Source: Dipteris shenzhenensis (lineage: Eukaryota > Polypodiophyta > Polypodiopsida > Gleicheniales). From it: a stretch of 64,000 bases of DNA. The first letter of the stretch is position 1. Each line of letters begins with the position of its first letter. A program made the position numbers and the translations under genes. The stretch lies in NCBI GenBank assembly GCA_047967505.1, contig CM106538.1; one strand, 5' to 3'. The notes below the pieces were generated by a model. That model was not told the origin of the DNA, ran no database searches, and saw only the letters and a program-made list of their open reading frames with translations. Of this stretch, positions 11,225 to 22,639 are shown in pieces.

Positions 11225-11742
11225 TCATTCATCACTAGGACTGTCATCTGCAATCTCATCATAGACTCTCCTCACAAGCTGCTTCGAATCTTTTGCTGAC
11301 TTGTAAGCATTCAACAACTCCTCTTTTCACTCTTGGCTTTCCTTGTCTCCACCTTTTTGTTCAATACATCTTCTAGCCACCGCCATATCCTGTACAAAAA
11401 TTTAGCTTGTAAGAATAAGAGTTACATGATTCAATGAAGTGAAAAAGAAAGCTAGAGATATTCACCTCTTCTGCTGAGTTCAATTAAAGTAGCCACATCC
11501 ATAACATATCCTCCTCGAATGACTTTCTGCTCATGGGTCCATATAAAAGGGATCTGAGACTAATTTTTAGTTTGATAAATGTAGTCACGAAGTAATTGGC
11601 CATCGTCTAGGAAGAACAGTGAGGGAGCAATAGTGAGGGATGCACAGTGTGCTGCCCCTGTTTCAAGAGTAATAGAGAGGGAGCAGACAATGGCGTGAAG
11701 TGAGGGAAGCACTCTTTTCGAGGCAGTCTTGTCCTCAATCAC
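11225..11742 (-). pseudogene. Unrecognised two-exon gene fragment
   Basis: A minus-strand frame from 11742 stays open except for a TAG at 11560, then continues (SQIPFIWTHEQKVIRGG and so on) to about 11466. There a GTGAAT donor starts an intron of about 77 bp ending in TTTTTGTACAG at 11388. The next exon reads DMAVARRCIEQKGGDKESQE, a TGA, then KEELLNAYKSAKDSKQLVRR, and stops at 11225 after an acidic end. Phase across the intron is not fully convincing. I do not recognise the protein. The two internal stops suggest a pseudogene, or that exons are misjoined. Confidence 0.3.
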
Positions 11743-11833
11743 TTTTTGTCAATTCTTTATTTCACTTTTTGTATACTTTATGTTTCCTTTAGCTCTAACA
11801 CTCGTTTTTTTCAAGATATACTTCCCAATTTTT

Positions 11834-11838
<5 letters not shown>

Positions 11839-11869
<31 letters not shown>

Positions 11870-11909
11870 AAAAGTGGAGGAATCTGGTTCATGAAGCAGA
11901 GAGAAAGAG

Positions 11910-11970
<61 letters not shown>
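11839..11970. repeat. (GA)n microsatellites
   Basis: Two GA runs (about 11839-11868 and 11911-11969) separated by a short spacer with GAAAGAGG. Confidence 0.95.
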
Positions 11971-11972
<2 letters not shown>

Positions 11973-12192
11973 GAAGAGGCATCCAGTTCATTTGGTCCAA
12001 TCCGTTGCCCTCGAGTGTGATCAAGTTTGGCCTACTGTAGAAGGTTCTGAAGGTGCCTTCTCTCTTTCTCACTCCCTTTCCATCCCCTTCGTTTTTCAAT
12101 GTGTTTTTTGACATTATGATGTATTTTCATAGGCTTTGATGGCTAAAAACATATTTAGAACAACTATATCTTTAATACAAAGATATTGTCAG

Positions 12193-12484
12193 ATCCCCTA
12201 TTGAAACAGGAACTTTTCTTGGAGCATTTCTTATCCCTAGCACACAAGACGGCATCGATCGCTATGTCTCAGATTCTAACAAGTCTCATCAAGAAATTTT
12301 AGAAGATTCAATTGATGAGATCAAATTCTGGATCACACGAGGACACAAACCTCTGGAAATGAAGCTAGAAGAGGACGAGGAAAAAGGAAATGGAAAAGAT
12401 AAAGTGGAGGCAAAAACGAGAGGAAAAAAGAAGAAAAACAAAGCAGAGTCAAGCAAGAGTGGCAAAAAGAGCTATAAAAAGTAG
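12193..12484 (+). CDS. Possible terminal exon, lysine-rich tail, unrecognised
   Basis: A splice-acceptor-like ATATTGTCAG at 12183-12192 precedes a frame open for 97 codons to TAG at 12482. It reads PIETGTFLGAFLIPSTQDG, then an acidic helix-like part (EILEDSIDEIKFWITRGH), and ends in a charged tail rich in Lys (GKKKKNKAESSKSGKK). There is no start codon, so if real it is a last exon whose upstream exons are not visible. Composition fits a nuclear or nucleic-acid-binding tail but no domain is recognised. It could also be a chance or relic frame. Confidence 0.3.
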
Positions 12485-12770
12485 CACTTTTGAATGTATT
12501 TGAAACATGTAAAAGAGAATGTATTTCTGATTAGCGTTTCCCATCAATAATTGACATATGCAGGTATGTAGCTAGTATACTTTCTTTATGCTTTTCATAA
12601 AAATAACTTCCAACAATGCTATAAATATTTTAATGGACTATGCATTATGATATTTTGTGTGATGTGTTGACTTAGCTTTTCTTCTTGTTAAGCCAATGAT
12701 AAATCAAATGATATGGAAATCATAATTTTATTGTTGGTGCTTCATTTAGATTGTGGAGAGAGACACTAAA
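12485..12770. other. No gene seen
   Basis: AT-rich sequence between the putative exon and the copia C LTR. Confidence 0.5.
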
Positions 12771-12939
12771 TGTGGGGGTGAAAGGTCACTGTGCCTTTAC
12801 CCCAGTTATGTACAATACTCAAACACATATATAAATGAATGATAGAAAAGATTAAGGTGTTCTGCACCCACCAAAACTTGTGTGGCTCTCTATTTCTCTC
12901 TCTCCCTCTTCCGTTCCGGTTCCGTTGAGAGCACTCTCA
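12771..12939 (+). repeat. LTR of copia C1
   Basis: 169 bp from TGTGGGGGTG to GAGAGCACTCTCA. It shares AAGGTCACTGTGCCTTTA and CACCAAAACTTGTGTGGCTC with the LTRs at 41126-41296 and 60493-60657 on the other strand. Confidence 0.9.
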
Positions 12940-12941
12940 AT

Positions 12942-12954
12942 TGGTATCAAAGCC
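12942..12954 (+). promoter_or_regulatory. Primer-binding site of C1
   Basis: TGGTATCAAAGCC, two bases after the LTR. One change from the usual initiator tRNA-Met complement (TGGTATCAGAGCC). Confidence 0.75.
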
Positions 12955-14407
12955 CGGGTGATTTATCTGAGCATGCGTGAATGCCTAGAAGCTCAGCAGC
13001 TCTGTGGGAGGAAGGAGAAACTCTATGGGAAGCTTTGTGGGTGATTTTACTTGCATCCGAGTGTGTAAAGACCTTGAAGGAACCTTTGGAAAAGTCACTT
13101 TGGTTTTGCGAAGTGGTTTTGAGAGCCTGTTAAGTGTTTTCAAAGAAAAAATCATTTTTAAAGCTTTTCTCTGTTCTGTTTGATGAGACAGAAACTCTAT
13201 ATTGAATTGTAGAGGCAACCATTGCCTACTTTTGGTGTTCATTTCACTTCAAGAGCTTGGAAACACCTTCATTCTTGAATTTGGGATCATTTCATTGGAT
13301 TTCTAACTCACTATGTCAGTTTCAACGTTTTTCTACCCGAGTAATGGAACTCAAGTTTGGAGCAACCATTTGCAGATCTGTTAGTTCTGATGGACTCAGG
13401 AGGTCCTAAAACTTCTATGTTGCTCATCATTCGCACTTCGGTGGAGTTTACAAATAGTTCACTTTCCAAAAACGTTTTTCAATCCGTGTGTTGGACCTAG
13501 TGATTGGGACCACAGTTTCCAAAACCGTCTATCCCATTGTGTTCCGGATGCCTAAAAACCCCTACCTATTAGTTCTTATGCAATTCGGTGGAGTATTTTC
13601 AAAGTTATAGATCTCTATGTATTTGATTTCGTCTCTTTGTTATGCATTTTTCATCTAAGGTTTTGAAACCTTATATTTATGCCACATGGCAGTGGATAAG
13701 TGTTGATTCCCATTTCTCACTCATCGGTTGGGATTTTGGAGTTCTAGCAGAGGAGAGATATTTGCATATTGTCTTGCTGAGTCCGATTATGCAATGGCGC
13801 CCATGTTTGGAGGCATCTTACGTTCTATTTTCAGTAGCGGTCATTGCCGTGGGACCATGATTTCTTGTGCATACCTTATGTAGATCACTCTGGTTGTAGT
13901 TTGAGCCGTGTGCACTCATTCGTGGTGTGCATTGGGTTGCAATGGATGATTTATAGGCCATTTGGATGTAGTGTGATCCTTACTGGATGCGCTGATAGGC
14001 CCAGATTGCCTTGTGGGATGCTATGTTTATGGACACTTTGCACATGGATGCTATTTTATGGTGAGGGACAGCCATTTGACACATTGCAGGTGATGCACTG
14101 ATAGTGTTAGGCTCTCTTGGATGAGATATTGTTGATGCATATGCCTATGGATGGTGTTTATGCTTGAGCCATTTGGCACTTATTGGCATTTTGGATTGCC
14201 ATTGCAGTTGGTATTTTCTTTTGGGCTAGATTTGCTCATATGGATGCATAGTACATGCACATGAGTCAGCTATATCTTTTGATGCTTTGAGCTTTGAGTT
14301 TTGGTGATATTTTACTCTATTGTGGCATACACATTTGGGTGTACCTGGTATTTGGTGTGATTCTCTCTTGTAGGCACTAGCATTTGGGATTTTGCTTTAT
14401 TTGCATC

Positions 14408-14720
14408 ATGGCATCCTCTTCCATGTTTGAAAAGGAGTTTTTCAGCATTAAAAAGTTTGATGGGACAAACTTTTCTTTGTGGAAAGAACAAATAAGGGAT
14501 GTGCTCATTCAAAAGAAGCAGATCAAACCCTTGTAAGGGATTGCAGCTAAGCCTACAGCTATCTCCACAGATGAATGGAATGAGTTGGATGCATTGGCAA
14601 AGTCTACCATTAGACTTCATCTTGGGGAGACAGTTTATTTCACAGTAGTCATTGAAAAGACTACGGAAGCTTTATGGAAAAAGCTGTGTGCTACCTATGA
14701 GAAAGAGAATGCCTCACAAT
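14408..14720 (+). pseudogene. Truncated copia C gag
   Basis: The ATG at 14408 opens MASSSMFEKEFFSIKKFDG, the N-terminal motif of copia gag, followed by NFSLWKEQIRDVLIQKKQ. A TAA at 14534 interrupts the frame. The sequence then runs to ATYEKENAS, where similarity to the C gag at 58271-58909 ends. About half of a normal gag is present and no zinc knuckle. Confidence 0.85.
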
Positions 14721-14749
14721 CAAAGTCTGGTCTTATTCTAGGGTTTAGA

Positions 14750-14940
14750 TAACCTCTTGAATTGCCCTTTTTTGGGTCTTCCAGCCCATGTGGCCAGGTC
14801 ATGCACTGCTCATGTGGCAGTCCAAATGATGCCCACATGGCAGCCACCATTCCTTTTAAGATCTGCCCATGTAGCAGGCTTATCTACTACCCACATGGCA
14901 GCCCATATGCTGCCTATATGGCACCCACAAACCCTAACAT
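14750..14940. repeat. Short CCCACATGGCAGCC-like tandem repeats
   Basis: About eight variants of the word [AG]CCCA[CT][AG]TGGCAG occur between 14785 and 14930, spaced irregularly by 20-30 bp. It produces a long open frame in several phases, which I do not regard as coding. Confidence 0.65.
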
Positions 14941-15158
14941 GGACCCGCAAGGTTTATGAGGGCTTACATGTGGGGAATGACCATACTATGCTAACAGCAT
15001 TACATCATGAGATTCGAACATGTTTTGAAAGCATACAAAGCATTGTTATTGTACCTCTTCAATGCCTGCCTGACATCATCCAACATACGTCCCAGAGGGT
15101 AGATCCCAAGGGCTCCCAATACAAGGGCATAAAAAAACTAGTGTCCAAGATCTTCATT

Positions 15159-15975
15159 GGATGAAGAGAATATGGAGTACTGTCTGATTAGCCTCTTTCC
15201 TTTAGTGCTAGCATTTGTCATGGCTGGGTCTGCCCTTCACCTGTGAAGTGTTGACTGAAACTCAGTACGAAGACATATAAATGGATGCTCACATTTGTGT
15301 GGGTGAGTTGGATATGTGTCTGTGGGAGAGCAAATGTTTATACTATGGTCCTAGGTCTACACCCTCCATTGGGCACTGATAATGTAGGAAGGGATGTCAT
15401 AGCAGCTAGTGCTTGCAATGTATGATGGGAGTTAGATTTTAAGCTTGTGGGTGACTGGCTTCAAGTTAGAGCTGCATGGATTCATCTAGATATCTGTTTT
15501 GTTTTTAGAGGGTGAGTTTTGGCATGTCCATGTGTTCATCTAGATGTCTTTAGTCATCTAAGTGGACATGCATATTCTCTTTCGTCAAGTTCAGTTTACT
15601 GATATTGCAATAATTGCTTCTATTTGTAAAATTTTATAGTGGTCTAGTGTTCGATTAGCTATCTTTCTGCTTTACTTCAAAGGTAGTTGTAGCTCATGAA
15701 GAGAATAATCCTTTTCTTTTCGTGTCAGCCTTTACTGATATTGCAATAATTGTTTCTATTTGTACAACTTTGTAGCGGTGCAGTGTCCTATCAGTGATCT
15801 TTTTCTACTTTACGTCACAAATATTATAGCTATGGATGAAGAGAATATGGACTATCCTTCTCCTTTAGTGCTAGCCTTTGTCTTGCCATTCACCTCTGGA
15901 GTGTTTACAGAAACTCAATGTGAAGATCTTTGGATAAATGGATGCTCATGTTGTTTGTGCTTATGAGTGGATCTA
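15159..15975. repeat. Diverged direct repeats, non-coding
   Basis: The segment TTTACTGATATTGCAATAATTG occurs at 15595 and 15731 (period 136). The segment GGATGAAGAGAATATGGA with CCTTTAGTGCTAGC occurs near 15160 and 15834. No protein-coding content is recognised. Confidence 0.7.
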
Positions 15976-16237
15976 CATACATGTTTGAGAGCATATATTT
16001 CTAGTATTGTCAAAAGGCAATATCAAAGATATAGAATCCTCTACACAACCTATGTAGATCTTCGGATTTTTTTCTAAACTTGTTCTTTTGTTTCTTACAA
16101 AAGGAGCATAACAGCATCGTTATTATTTTGATAGTTTAATTACATTACTGTCTTTTTTCCATGCTTTAAGACTAGTTATTCTAAATCAATTTCCAAGATT
16201 ACAGTTCACTCATGTGTAATGTTACTTTGAACTATTA

Positions 16238-16713
16238 TGTATGATGGGGATAATAGATCCCAGACCAGTGACCAATCTTTGAAGCACTTGACTTGCAAAA
16301 CTACCAAGCCTTAAAAAGGACGATTTGGGGGAGATGACGAGCTCTCCATCCACTAGCCATTGAGCTAGGATAAAGGATCACCCTTTGAGCCTGAGGTTAG
16401 CCAAGCATTGAGCCACGTCTACAGCCACAACCTCTATGTTGATATGATAGGAATCCATGAACACAGGTATTCGGCTGGCCTAGCCATAGGCTTGCTCTAG
16501 ATCCATGTCTTTGAGGGACTCTACCTTGTGGGACCCCCACAAATGAGCACTTAGCTCATATATATAGACCCACCTATGGGACCCTAACTTATTAAGGGCA
16601 CCCGTACATTGGGTATAGACTTAAAGTCACTGTAGATCCCTTTTAAAGGGTCCCTTGCCTTGACCTAATTCCATCACAATGCCAGCTAATGCTATGACCT
16701 TGGGGTCATAACA
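16238..16713 (-). repeat. 3' LTR of the chromovirus relic
   Basis: On the minus strand it begins TGTTATGACCCCAAGG at 16713 and ends near CCATCATACA at 16238 (476 bp; the lower end is approximate). A TATA-like CTATATATATG lies at about 16556-16566. It is preceded by a purine-rich TGTGATGGGAGAAA polypurine tract at 16714-16727. Confidence 0.7.
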
Positions 16714-16741
16714 TTTCTCCCATCACAAAACGACCTTACAA

Positions 16742-16966
16742 TTAGAACTTGGAAGTTCTAGGTAAGAAAACTAGGAAATTGCCACTGCATAGGTGCAATG
16801 CTCTCCCAGGACTTGTCATTGCTTGCCCTATCCTTCCATTTGATAAGAAGCTCTGGAACTCTATTGTTTTGTGAGAGGTCTCTCTATAATCTAGAACAAT
16901 TTCTGGCTCATGGGGGATGTATACTGATAGGTCCTCTAACTGAGCAAGCTCCTCTGTAGAAACCAA
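16742..16966 (-). pseudogene. Chromodomain of gypsy integrase
   Basis: Two minus-strand frames together show the chromovirus pattern. One reads PHEPEIVLDYRE. After a frame change it continues LLIKWKDRASNDKSWES, matching the WKG...ATWE signature of integrase-linked chromodomains, which direct integration to methylated histone H3 chromatin. At least one frameshift separates them. Confidence 0.75.
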
Positions 16967-17042
16967 GCTATCAGCTATGCCTACATCTCTTTTAGGTGAC
17001 TAACATGAAAGATTTGATGTGTCCTTACCCTAGAAGGTAACT

Positions 17043-17267
17043 CTAGTCTTGAACATAGCATACGACATGAGTCTGCATTTTTGACCCATAAAAATCTTCC
17101 TTGACCAAAGGCAATGTTCGTTGAATATCAAGATGTCTTGCAGAAGAGGCGTCATGGCACTCTAAAATGACTTTTTTTCTTATGTTTGGACATCTTGCAT
17201 GTAGTTTTGGGATAGGAGACCATTCTAAATAGGATACACATCTTGTATTTCTTTTTTCATAGAACAT
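17043..17267 (-). pseudogene. Gypsy integrase zinc-binding (HHCC) fragment
   Basis: The minus-strand frame contains ECHDASSARHLDIQRTL followed by EDFYGSKMQTHVVCYVQ. This matches the ECHdsplaGHpGi-rTl...fyWpgm pattern of the integrase N-terminal zinc domain. Only the first Cys of the final CxxC is visible. Confidence 0.75.
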
Positions 17268-17313
17268 AAACAGTTTGGTTCATCTACACATGCCTCAACC
17301 TATAATGGCAAAA

Positions 17314-17460
17314 ATATTGATCATGCACATACAAGCCTTTAAAAGAAAGAAAGAAAGATTGGATCATATCGCTATGAAATATTGATTGTGCCCAACCAAC
17401 AATGGTGGATATTGATCATGCACATACAAGCCTTTAAAAGAAAGAAAGAAAGATTGGATT
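17314..17460. repeat. 95-bp tandem duplication
   Basis: ATATTGATCATGCACATACA begins at 17314 and again at 17409, each followed by AAGCCTTTAAAAGAAAGAAAG. The duplication lies in the RNase H-to-integrase connection of the gypsy relic. Confidence 0.9.
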
Positions 17461-17663
17461 GGATGGCTATGAAACTCATAGATTTCACATATCCAATGCA
17501 ACTCAAAGCATTAGCCACCTTTATTAGTGGCACTCCTTCAGTAGCGTATTTCAAAATTGAAGCCATGCACAAGCTCAAACTATCTCGCCTTTTGGCCTTG
17601 TAGATTTGAAGTACCGTGTTATCCCATACACACTATAAACTTGGAGCCATGAAGATAATGCCT

Positions 17664-18200
17664 CTACTTCTTTAGAGCATGCATTATAGTACATAGCTCT
17701 TTCTTATGTGTAGGATACTTGATTTGTGTGAAAGTTAGCTTTTGTCTTACAAAAGGTACAAGTCTTGGTTCCGTTAACAAAGCTGTTCCAATTGCATAGT
17801 CATTGCAATCTGTCTCAACCACTAATGGCTTACTCAGATCCAAAATATACAACATTTGATGTGGTGGTTACCGCATGCCTCAAATCTTTAAAGCATCATC
17901 CAAAGCATTTGTTCAAACTATAGATTTGTACTTAAATCTTCTTGTATGGGGCCCCTTTCTCTCCACCTTTGAAAGGGTTTTGAGAGTGGTAGCGTAAGAT
18001 GCACATATTTATGGATAAACTCTTGAAAAACTGAGTGAATCTTAGAAAGGATTTCACTTCTATGATAGTATGTAGTGTGGGCTATTCATCTACTACACGA
18101 AAATTTTTGGTGTCTATGCAAATACTATCAACAATGATGATATGGGCAAGATATAGTAGTTCTCTTTTGAAGAACTCATGTTTGTGTGTCTTTGCATAAA
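17664..18200 (-). pseudogene. Gypsy reverse transcriptase end and RNase H
   Basis: From 18200 downward, frames give HEFFKRELLYLAHII, then VKSFLRFTQFFKS. From 17855 the RNase H start reads KPLVVETDCNDYAIGTALL and YPTHKKELCTIMHALKK. These are the standard gypsy thumb and RH motifs. Stops and shifts are present throughout. Confidence 0.85.
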
Positions 18201-19168
18201 GAATTTCATGTAGCTTGTGAGAGAAACCTACTTCAAAGGTGTCATACACTGCTTTGCATTACACCTCAACCTTTCTCTCCCCTCTCCCTCTTAGTCAACC
18301 CATGCTATCACATCCCATTGGGACTACCTCATCCATTCCGATATCATCCCTGTACCTCACCTAGTCACCGCCCAACTTCTGGACTCATCCCCATACCTTC
18401 ATGTCACAACCATTCCAGTCTCACCTTGGACACGGGCGGGCTGACACACCAGAGGCCTAGGAGACCTTACTCATGGAGGTACACAATATCCGTGAGCATG
18501 ATATGGAGCTGACATGCTTCACAGATGAGCAGATTTGCTTCAACCAGGAGTAGAGCTACATCATACAAGAACACGCTTGCGCCATTTGGGAGCAGCTTTG
18601 GTCTCATTCAAGGACTCAGATAGGATATCTTGCAGCTCTGACAAGAGATCACAACCATACACAGTACCAGGGAGTACCCCGATTGTTGAGGCATGGATTG
18701 CGAGCATGCAATCTATTATTGAGGAGACATTCAGATGGGTGGGTGTCGCCAAACAGGAACCCACAAGGGCAACTATTTCAGCTACCCTCATGGAGTAGCA
18801 ATAGAGAGCTAGTAAGGCTCTCAACATCAGAGTACATGGGATCTCATGCATTGAGGCTACACCAATGGCAGATGTGACTGCTTTCGTGGCTACTACTCTA
18901 GGTGTGAGTGAGCATAGGATTGAGAGGGCATGGCGGGTGGGTAGAGACCCCTACCAAAAGCAACCCTTGATCATACAGTTTCATGACACTCAGTCATGAC
19001 TTTCAACTTTACGACGCTGGTCAGTCCTTCAAGATGAGCCAACCATCTCCATGGATGAGGACCTCACCCCTTTACAAGTTGAGGAGAGATTCTCTTTGTT
19101 GCAGCAGTAGGTCTGGTATGATTATGCACGCACACTTTATGACATCCCAAATCAGCCAGTCCCTAACC
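18201..19168 (+). other. Unassigned retroelement-like sequence
   Basis: Plus-strand frames give Pro/Ser/His-rich runs (18290-18420) and then short open stretches that shift frame. It may be a decayed gag-like region, but I see no zinc knuckle or protease motif and make no family call. Confidence 0.3.
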
Positions 19169-19570
19169 TCACATATGCCACACCCCACATCTTGCACCCT
19201 CTTCACTAGAGGGCCCCCGGTAAAGGATGCTTGTGGTCCATGGTTCCATGATCACGTCGGAATCCGGCCTGTCTTGCTGCTCTAAATCCTTGACACTTCG
19301 CAAAGCTGTTGACCTCGCAAGCAAGTATTGATGCATAAATCTTGGACATGACATGTCCAATCATAATGGTCGTGTAGTTCTCTGGCCTCATGGGATCCCC
19401 TACCTTGTGGATGGGTGAGATAGTGTTAATGGTCCAAGTGCATGGAAACCCCAAACAAACGGCTTCATTAAAGAGCTTTGCTAAGATCGGGGCTAGGTGG
19501 TTAATCCAATATGCAATGAACTCAGTGCATAGTCCCTCATGATCCTTGGCTTGGCCATTATGAAGTTTAG
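19169..19570 (-). pseudogene. Non-LTR retrotransposon reverse transcriptase fragment
   Basis: The minus strand from 19560 reads LCTEFIAYWINHLAPILAKL, then WTINTISPIHKVGDPMRPEN followed by YTTIMIGHVMSKIYASIL, and QAGFRRDHGTMDH. These fit RT motifs of LINE elements (I-PIhKkGdp-dp-NYR-I, GFR-g-s). It is truncated on both sides: no endonuclease, no F/YADD. It differs in sequence and strand from the LINE at 19.7-23.8 kb. Confidence 0.75.
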
Positions 19571-20220
19571 AGAAGGAATAATTTATTATTCCACCTTTGA
19601 AGAAGAAGCTTAGGTCAAGTCATAGATGTAGAGAAGGAACAATTTATTAATCCTAGAGGTCACCCCCAAGTCTATGTCAAGTTATATGTTGCTGAGGAAC
19701 TCCAAGAGACACTGGTAATTTTAAACAAAAATGGGAGTGTTTATATGGAACAACCTTTACTATATATAGAAGAACCTGCCCAATTCTTGCTTTTTGTGTG
19801 GATTGTCATCTCACATAGTTAAAAGTTGCCCTCTAAAGAGGAACATACCTTAGCAAACTTAGGAACTAGCTCAACAACAGGCCAGCCAAAAGGGGAAGAG
19901 TAAGAATGGTAAATAAACCATACACATTTCTCACACTCAATGTTTGTAGGTTAACTGAACCTTGGAGGAGTTAGGAGCTAGCCAAGTGGCTGAGGGAAAA
20001 CCCTTTTTCTCAAACTTTTCTTGTGTTACAAGGGGTTAAAGTTATCAACGACACCCTAGAAAATAGACTTAAAAATGTTGACAATAGGAGGATATGGTAC
20101 TTTACAAATCATGAAGACGGTAGAGGAGGCACTACAATTGGCATACTTTCTCACTATAAAGATTGTATCATTAACTGTCAGTAGGATCTAAATCATAGAT
20201 GGCTAGCTCTAGAATGCAAG

Positions 20221-22530
20221 ATGAAAAGAATCTCTTTTACAGTTGTTTCAGTATATGCCCCAATAGGATCAATGGACAAAAGAGCCACATGGGACTCAAT
20301 GATGAATTTGGGGATTGACTGTATCATCTTGGGGGATTTTAATATGGTTGAGAACTCTAAAGATAGATGGATGCAAAAGGTCTCAATAATTAGAGGTCTT
20401 GAACTTAAAATCTAGGAAGATCTCAAGGAAAATAAGTAGTTGACTTTGGGACACCTAGCATATACACGTGGTGCAATAGGCAGATAGGCAATCTATGGAG
20501 AGAAGCCAAACTAGATAGACTTTACATTGCACAATCTCTGGTTGATTAGGCTTTAGAAGTCAAACAATTAACCTTTTCCTCTCTCACTTTGTAAGATCAC
20601 AAGCGAGTTTTAGCTTGTATTGATTTGGGAAATGGGAAAAAGGGAAACTCTTGGTTTAAAGCTGGTCCATCCCTATTCAAGTTGCAGACTGTACAAAAAC
20701 AGATTGTAGAGAAATGGAATTTTACTTTTTCTACAGCAAAATCATATTCTCAAGGTTGGCAAAATGCTATAGAGAGTGTCTATGCAATCCTAAAGGAAGC
20801 CAGAAAAAACAAGGCTACTATCAGAGCAAGAAGAATGGACAAGCTAAAGATGGATATTGAAATACTGGAACAAAGAGCAAGGATGAATGATATTAATGCC
20901 CAGCAACAACTACTAGATAAAAGAAAGGAAATCAGGATGCAAGAGTAGATTAAGATTCATAATGCCAAGATTTATTTCAGGGAATGGTGTGTAGGAAAGG
21001 TAGACTGACCAACCAAGGAAAATTTCATGAGGATCAGGAAAAAGAGACGCCAAGAGGAAATTCCTCTACTGCAAAAGGAAGATGGAGAGGTGGCCAGAAC
21101 AAAAGAAGAAAATGTGGACATCATTGTCAATCATTTCAAGAACTTGTTAAGTACAGTGGCATAATAGATGATAAAGTTGTGGAGGCTAGAGACAGGTGTC
21201 AAATAGTTAGACAAATCAAAGTTTCTAACTTAGATAGAATTCATCTGGAAAATGACCTCTCTCTATAGGAACTTAAAGAGGTAGCCTTTTTAATGGTTGA
21301 TGGCAAAACACCTGGAGAGGATGGGCTTCTTGTGGAGTTCTACAAGTTTTTCTAGTGGGACCTTCTTTATTGGCAGTTTGGAGAGAGAGTGCTAATCAAG
21401 GCGTTCTACCAAACCACCTAAATGGAGGTGTGATAAAGCTCATTCCAAAAGAGGGAGATAGATCAGTCCTAAAAAACTGGAGACCCCTCACTATGTTAAA
21501 TTGTTCTTATAAGATTTATGCCAAAGCCATTGCTTTGAGATTGAGGTGTAAAATGGGCAATTGGATTCTATAGGAACAAAAAGGATTCATAAAAAATAGA
21601 CATCTCTTGGAGTCGATTATCAACCTATGGGAAGGCTACACACATGTTGAAGAAAGGAATCAAGAGATAAAAATAGGCTTTGAGAAGGCATATGATAGGT
21701 TGAATTGGTGTTTTTTGTTGCAATCCCTTAACAACTTAGGGCTGGGAACCAAGTTCACTTCCTTTCTTGCCCTACTACTCTCCATGCCTCAGCAAAGGTG
21801 TGTGTGAATGGAGAGATGTCTCAGAGCTTCAAGCTAAAAAGATCCATAAGACAAGGATGCCTTTTGGCTCCTCTCTTATTTGCCATAGCTGTTGATGCCT
21901 TGGGATGGCTGATAAAAGATCAAGTGTCAAAGGGTGAAATTAATGGTATTGAGCTCCCTTTAGGAAAGCATCTAGTGAACTAGCAATTTGCAAATGACAC
22001 CACTCTCACCATCAGAAACATAGATGTAGATATACAAAGGGCTATGGAATGTATGGACATCTTTTGTATGGCATCTGGATCTAAAATAAATCACTCAAAA
22101 ACTGGGTATGCTTTGATAACTAGTGACTCCCAAAACCTTATGGACCAGATGGGCTGCAAAAGAATTCCTCCTAGGCATATTTTCAGACTATTGGGCATCC
22201 CTATGGCTTTCAAAGTTAAGATGAAAGATAGATGGCAATGGTTTCTAGAAAGGTTTTTTTAAAAAATAGATAGGCTCATAGGGTTGCAAACAAATTTAGC
22301 AGGGAGGAGGGTAGTGCTAAACCATTGCATATACCCAATAGCTATCTTCTATCTCTCCTGTTGGTATCCTTCCAAAATAGGATTAGAAAAGTTTATAAGA
22401 ATCTGCAGATCCTTCCTGTGGGGGGGGGGTGGCACAAGAAGAAGAATAGCATGGGCTTTTTGTACACTTGGCCCAGAAAGGAAGGAGGGTTGGGAGTTAT
22501 TAATATATAGTTGGCAGCCTACAAATTAGT
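20221..22530 (+). pseudogene. LINE ORF2: endonuclease and reverse transcriptase
   Basis: Endonuclease remnants lie at 20221-20415. RT motifs include VIKLIPKEGDRSVLKNWRPL (near 21432-21490), EQKGFIKNR, EIKIGFEKAYDRLNW, VNGEMSQSFKLKRSIRQGC with PLLFAIAVD, and the catalytic block FANDTTL at 21987-22007. In active LINE RT the block is F/YADD, so the first catalytic Asp is Asn here. At least five in-frame stops separate the pieces. Confidence 0.88.
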
Positions 22531-22639
22531 AGCCACATAGATAAAATGTTGGGGAGATGTGTGGGACAAAACCAACTTCTAGTGGAAGACATGGCTTGAG
22601 ATACAAGAAGGGAATTTTGACTCAATAATGCAGACCAAG

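Larger units (their letters stand above)
12771..14720 (+). mobile_element. 5' end of a copia C-family element (C1)
   Basis: Consists of a 5' LTR (12771-12939), a primer-binding site, a leader of about 1.45 kb and the first 100 codons of gag. The similarity to the copy at 57.9-60.7 kb stops at about 14716, where unrelated sequence begins. No polymerase or 3' LTR follows, so this is a truncated fragment. Confidence 0.85.
16238..18200 (-). mobile_element. Ty3/gypsy chromovirus relic
   Basis: Reading the minus strand from 18200, the order is the end of reverse transcriptase, RNase H, integrase zinc finger, chromodomain, polypurine tract and 3' LTR. That is the 3' half of a chromovirus. The integrase catalytic core is missing between about 17040 and 16970. 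No 5' half is present. Frames are heavily broken. Confidence 0.85.

Noticed and set aside
14757-15164. 135-codon plus-strand ORF
   Set aside because: It arises from the CCCACATGGCAGCC-like word array and is open in two overlapping frames, with no motif.
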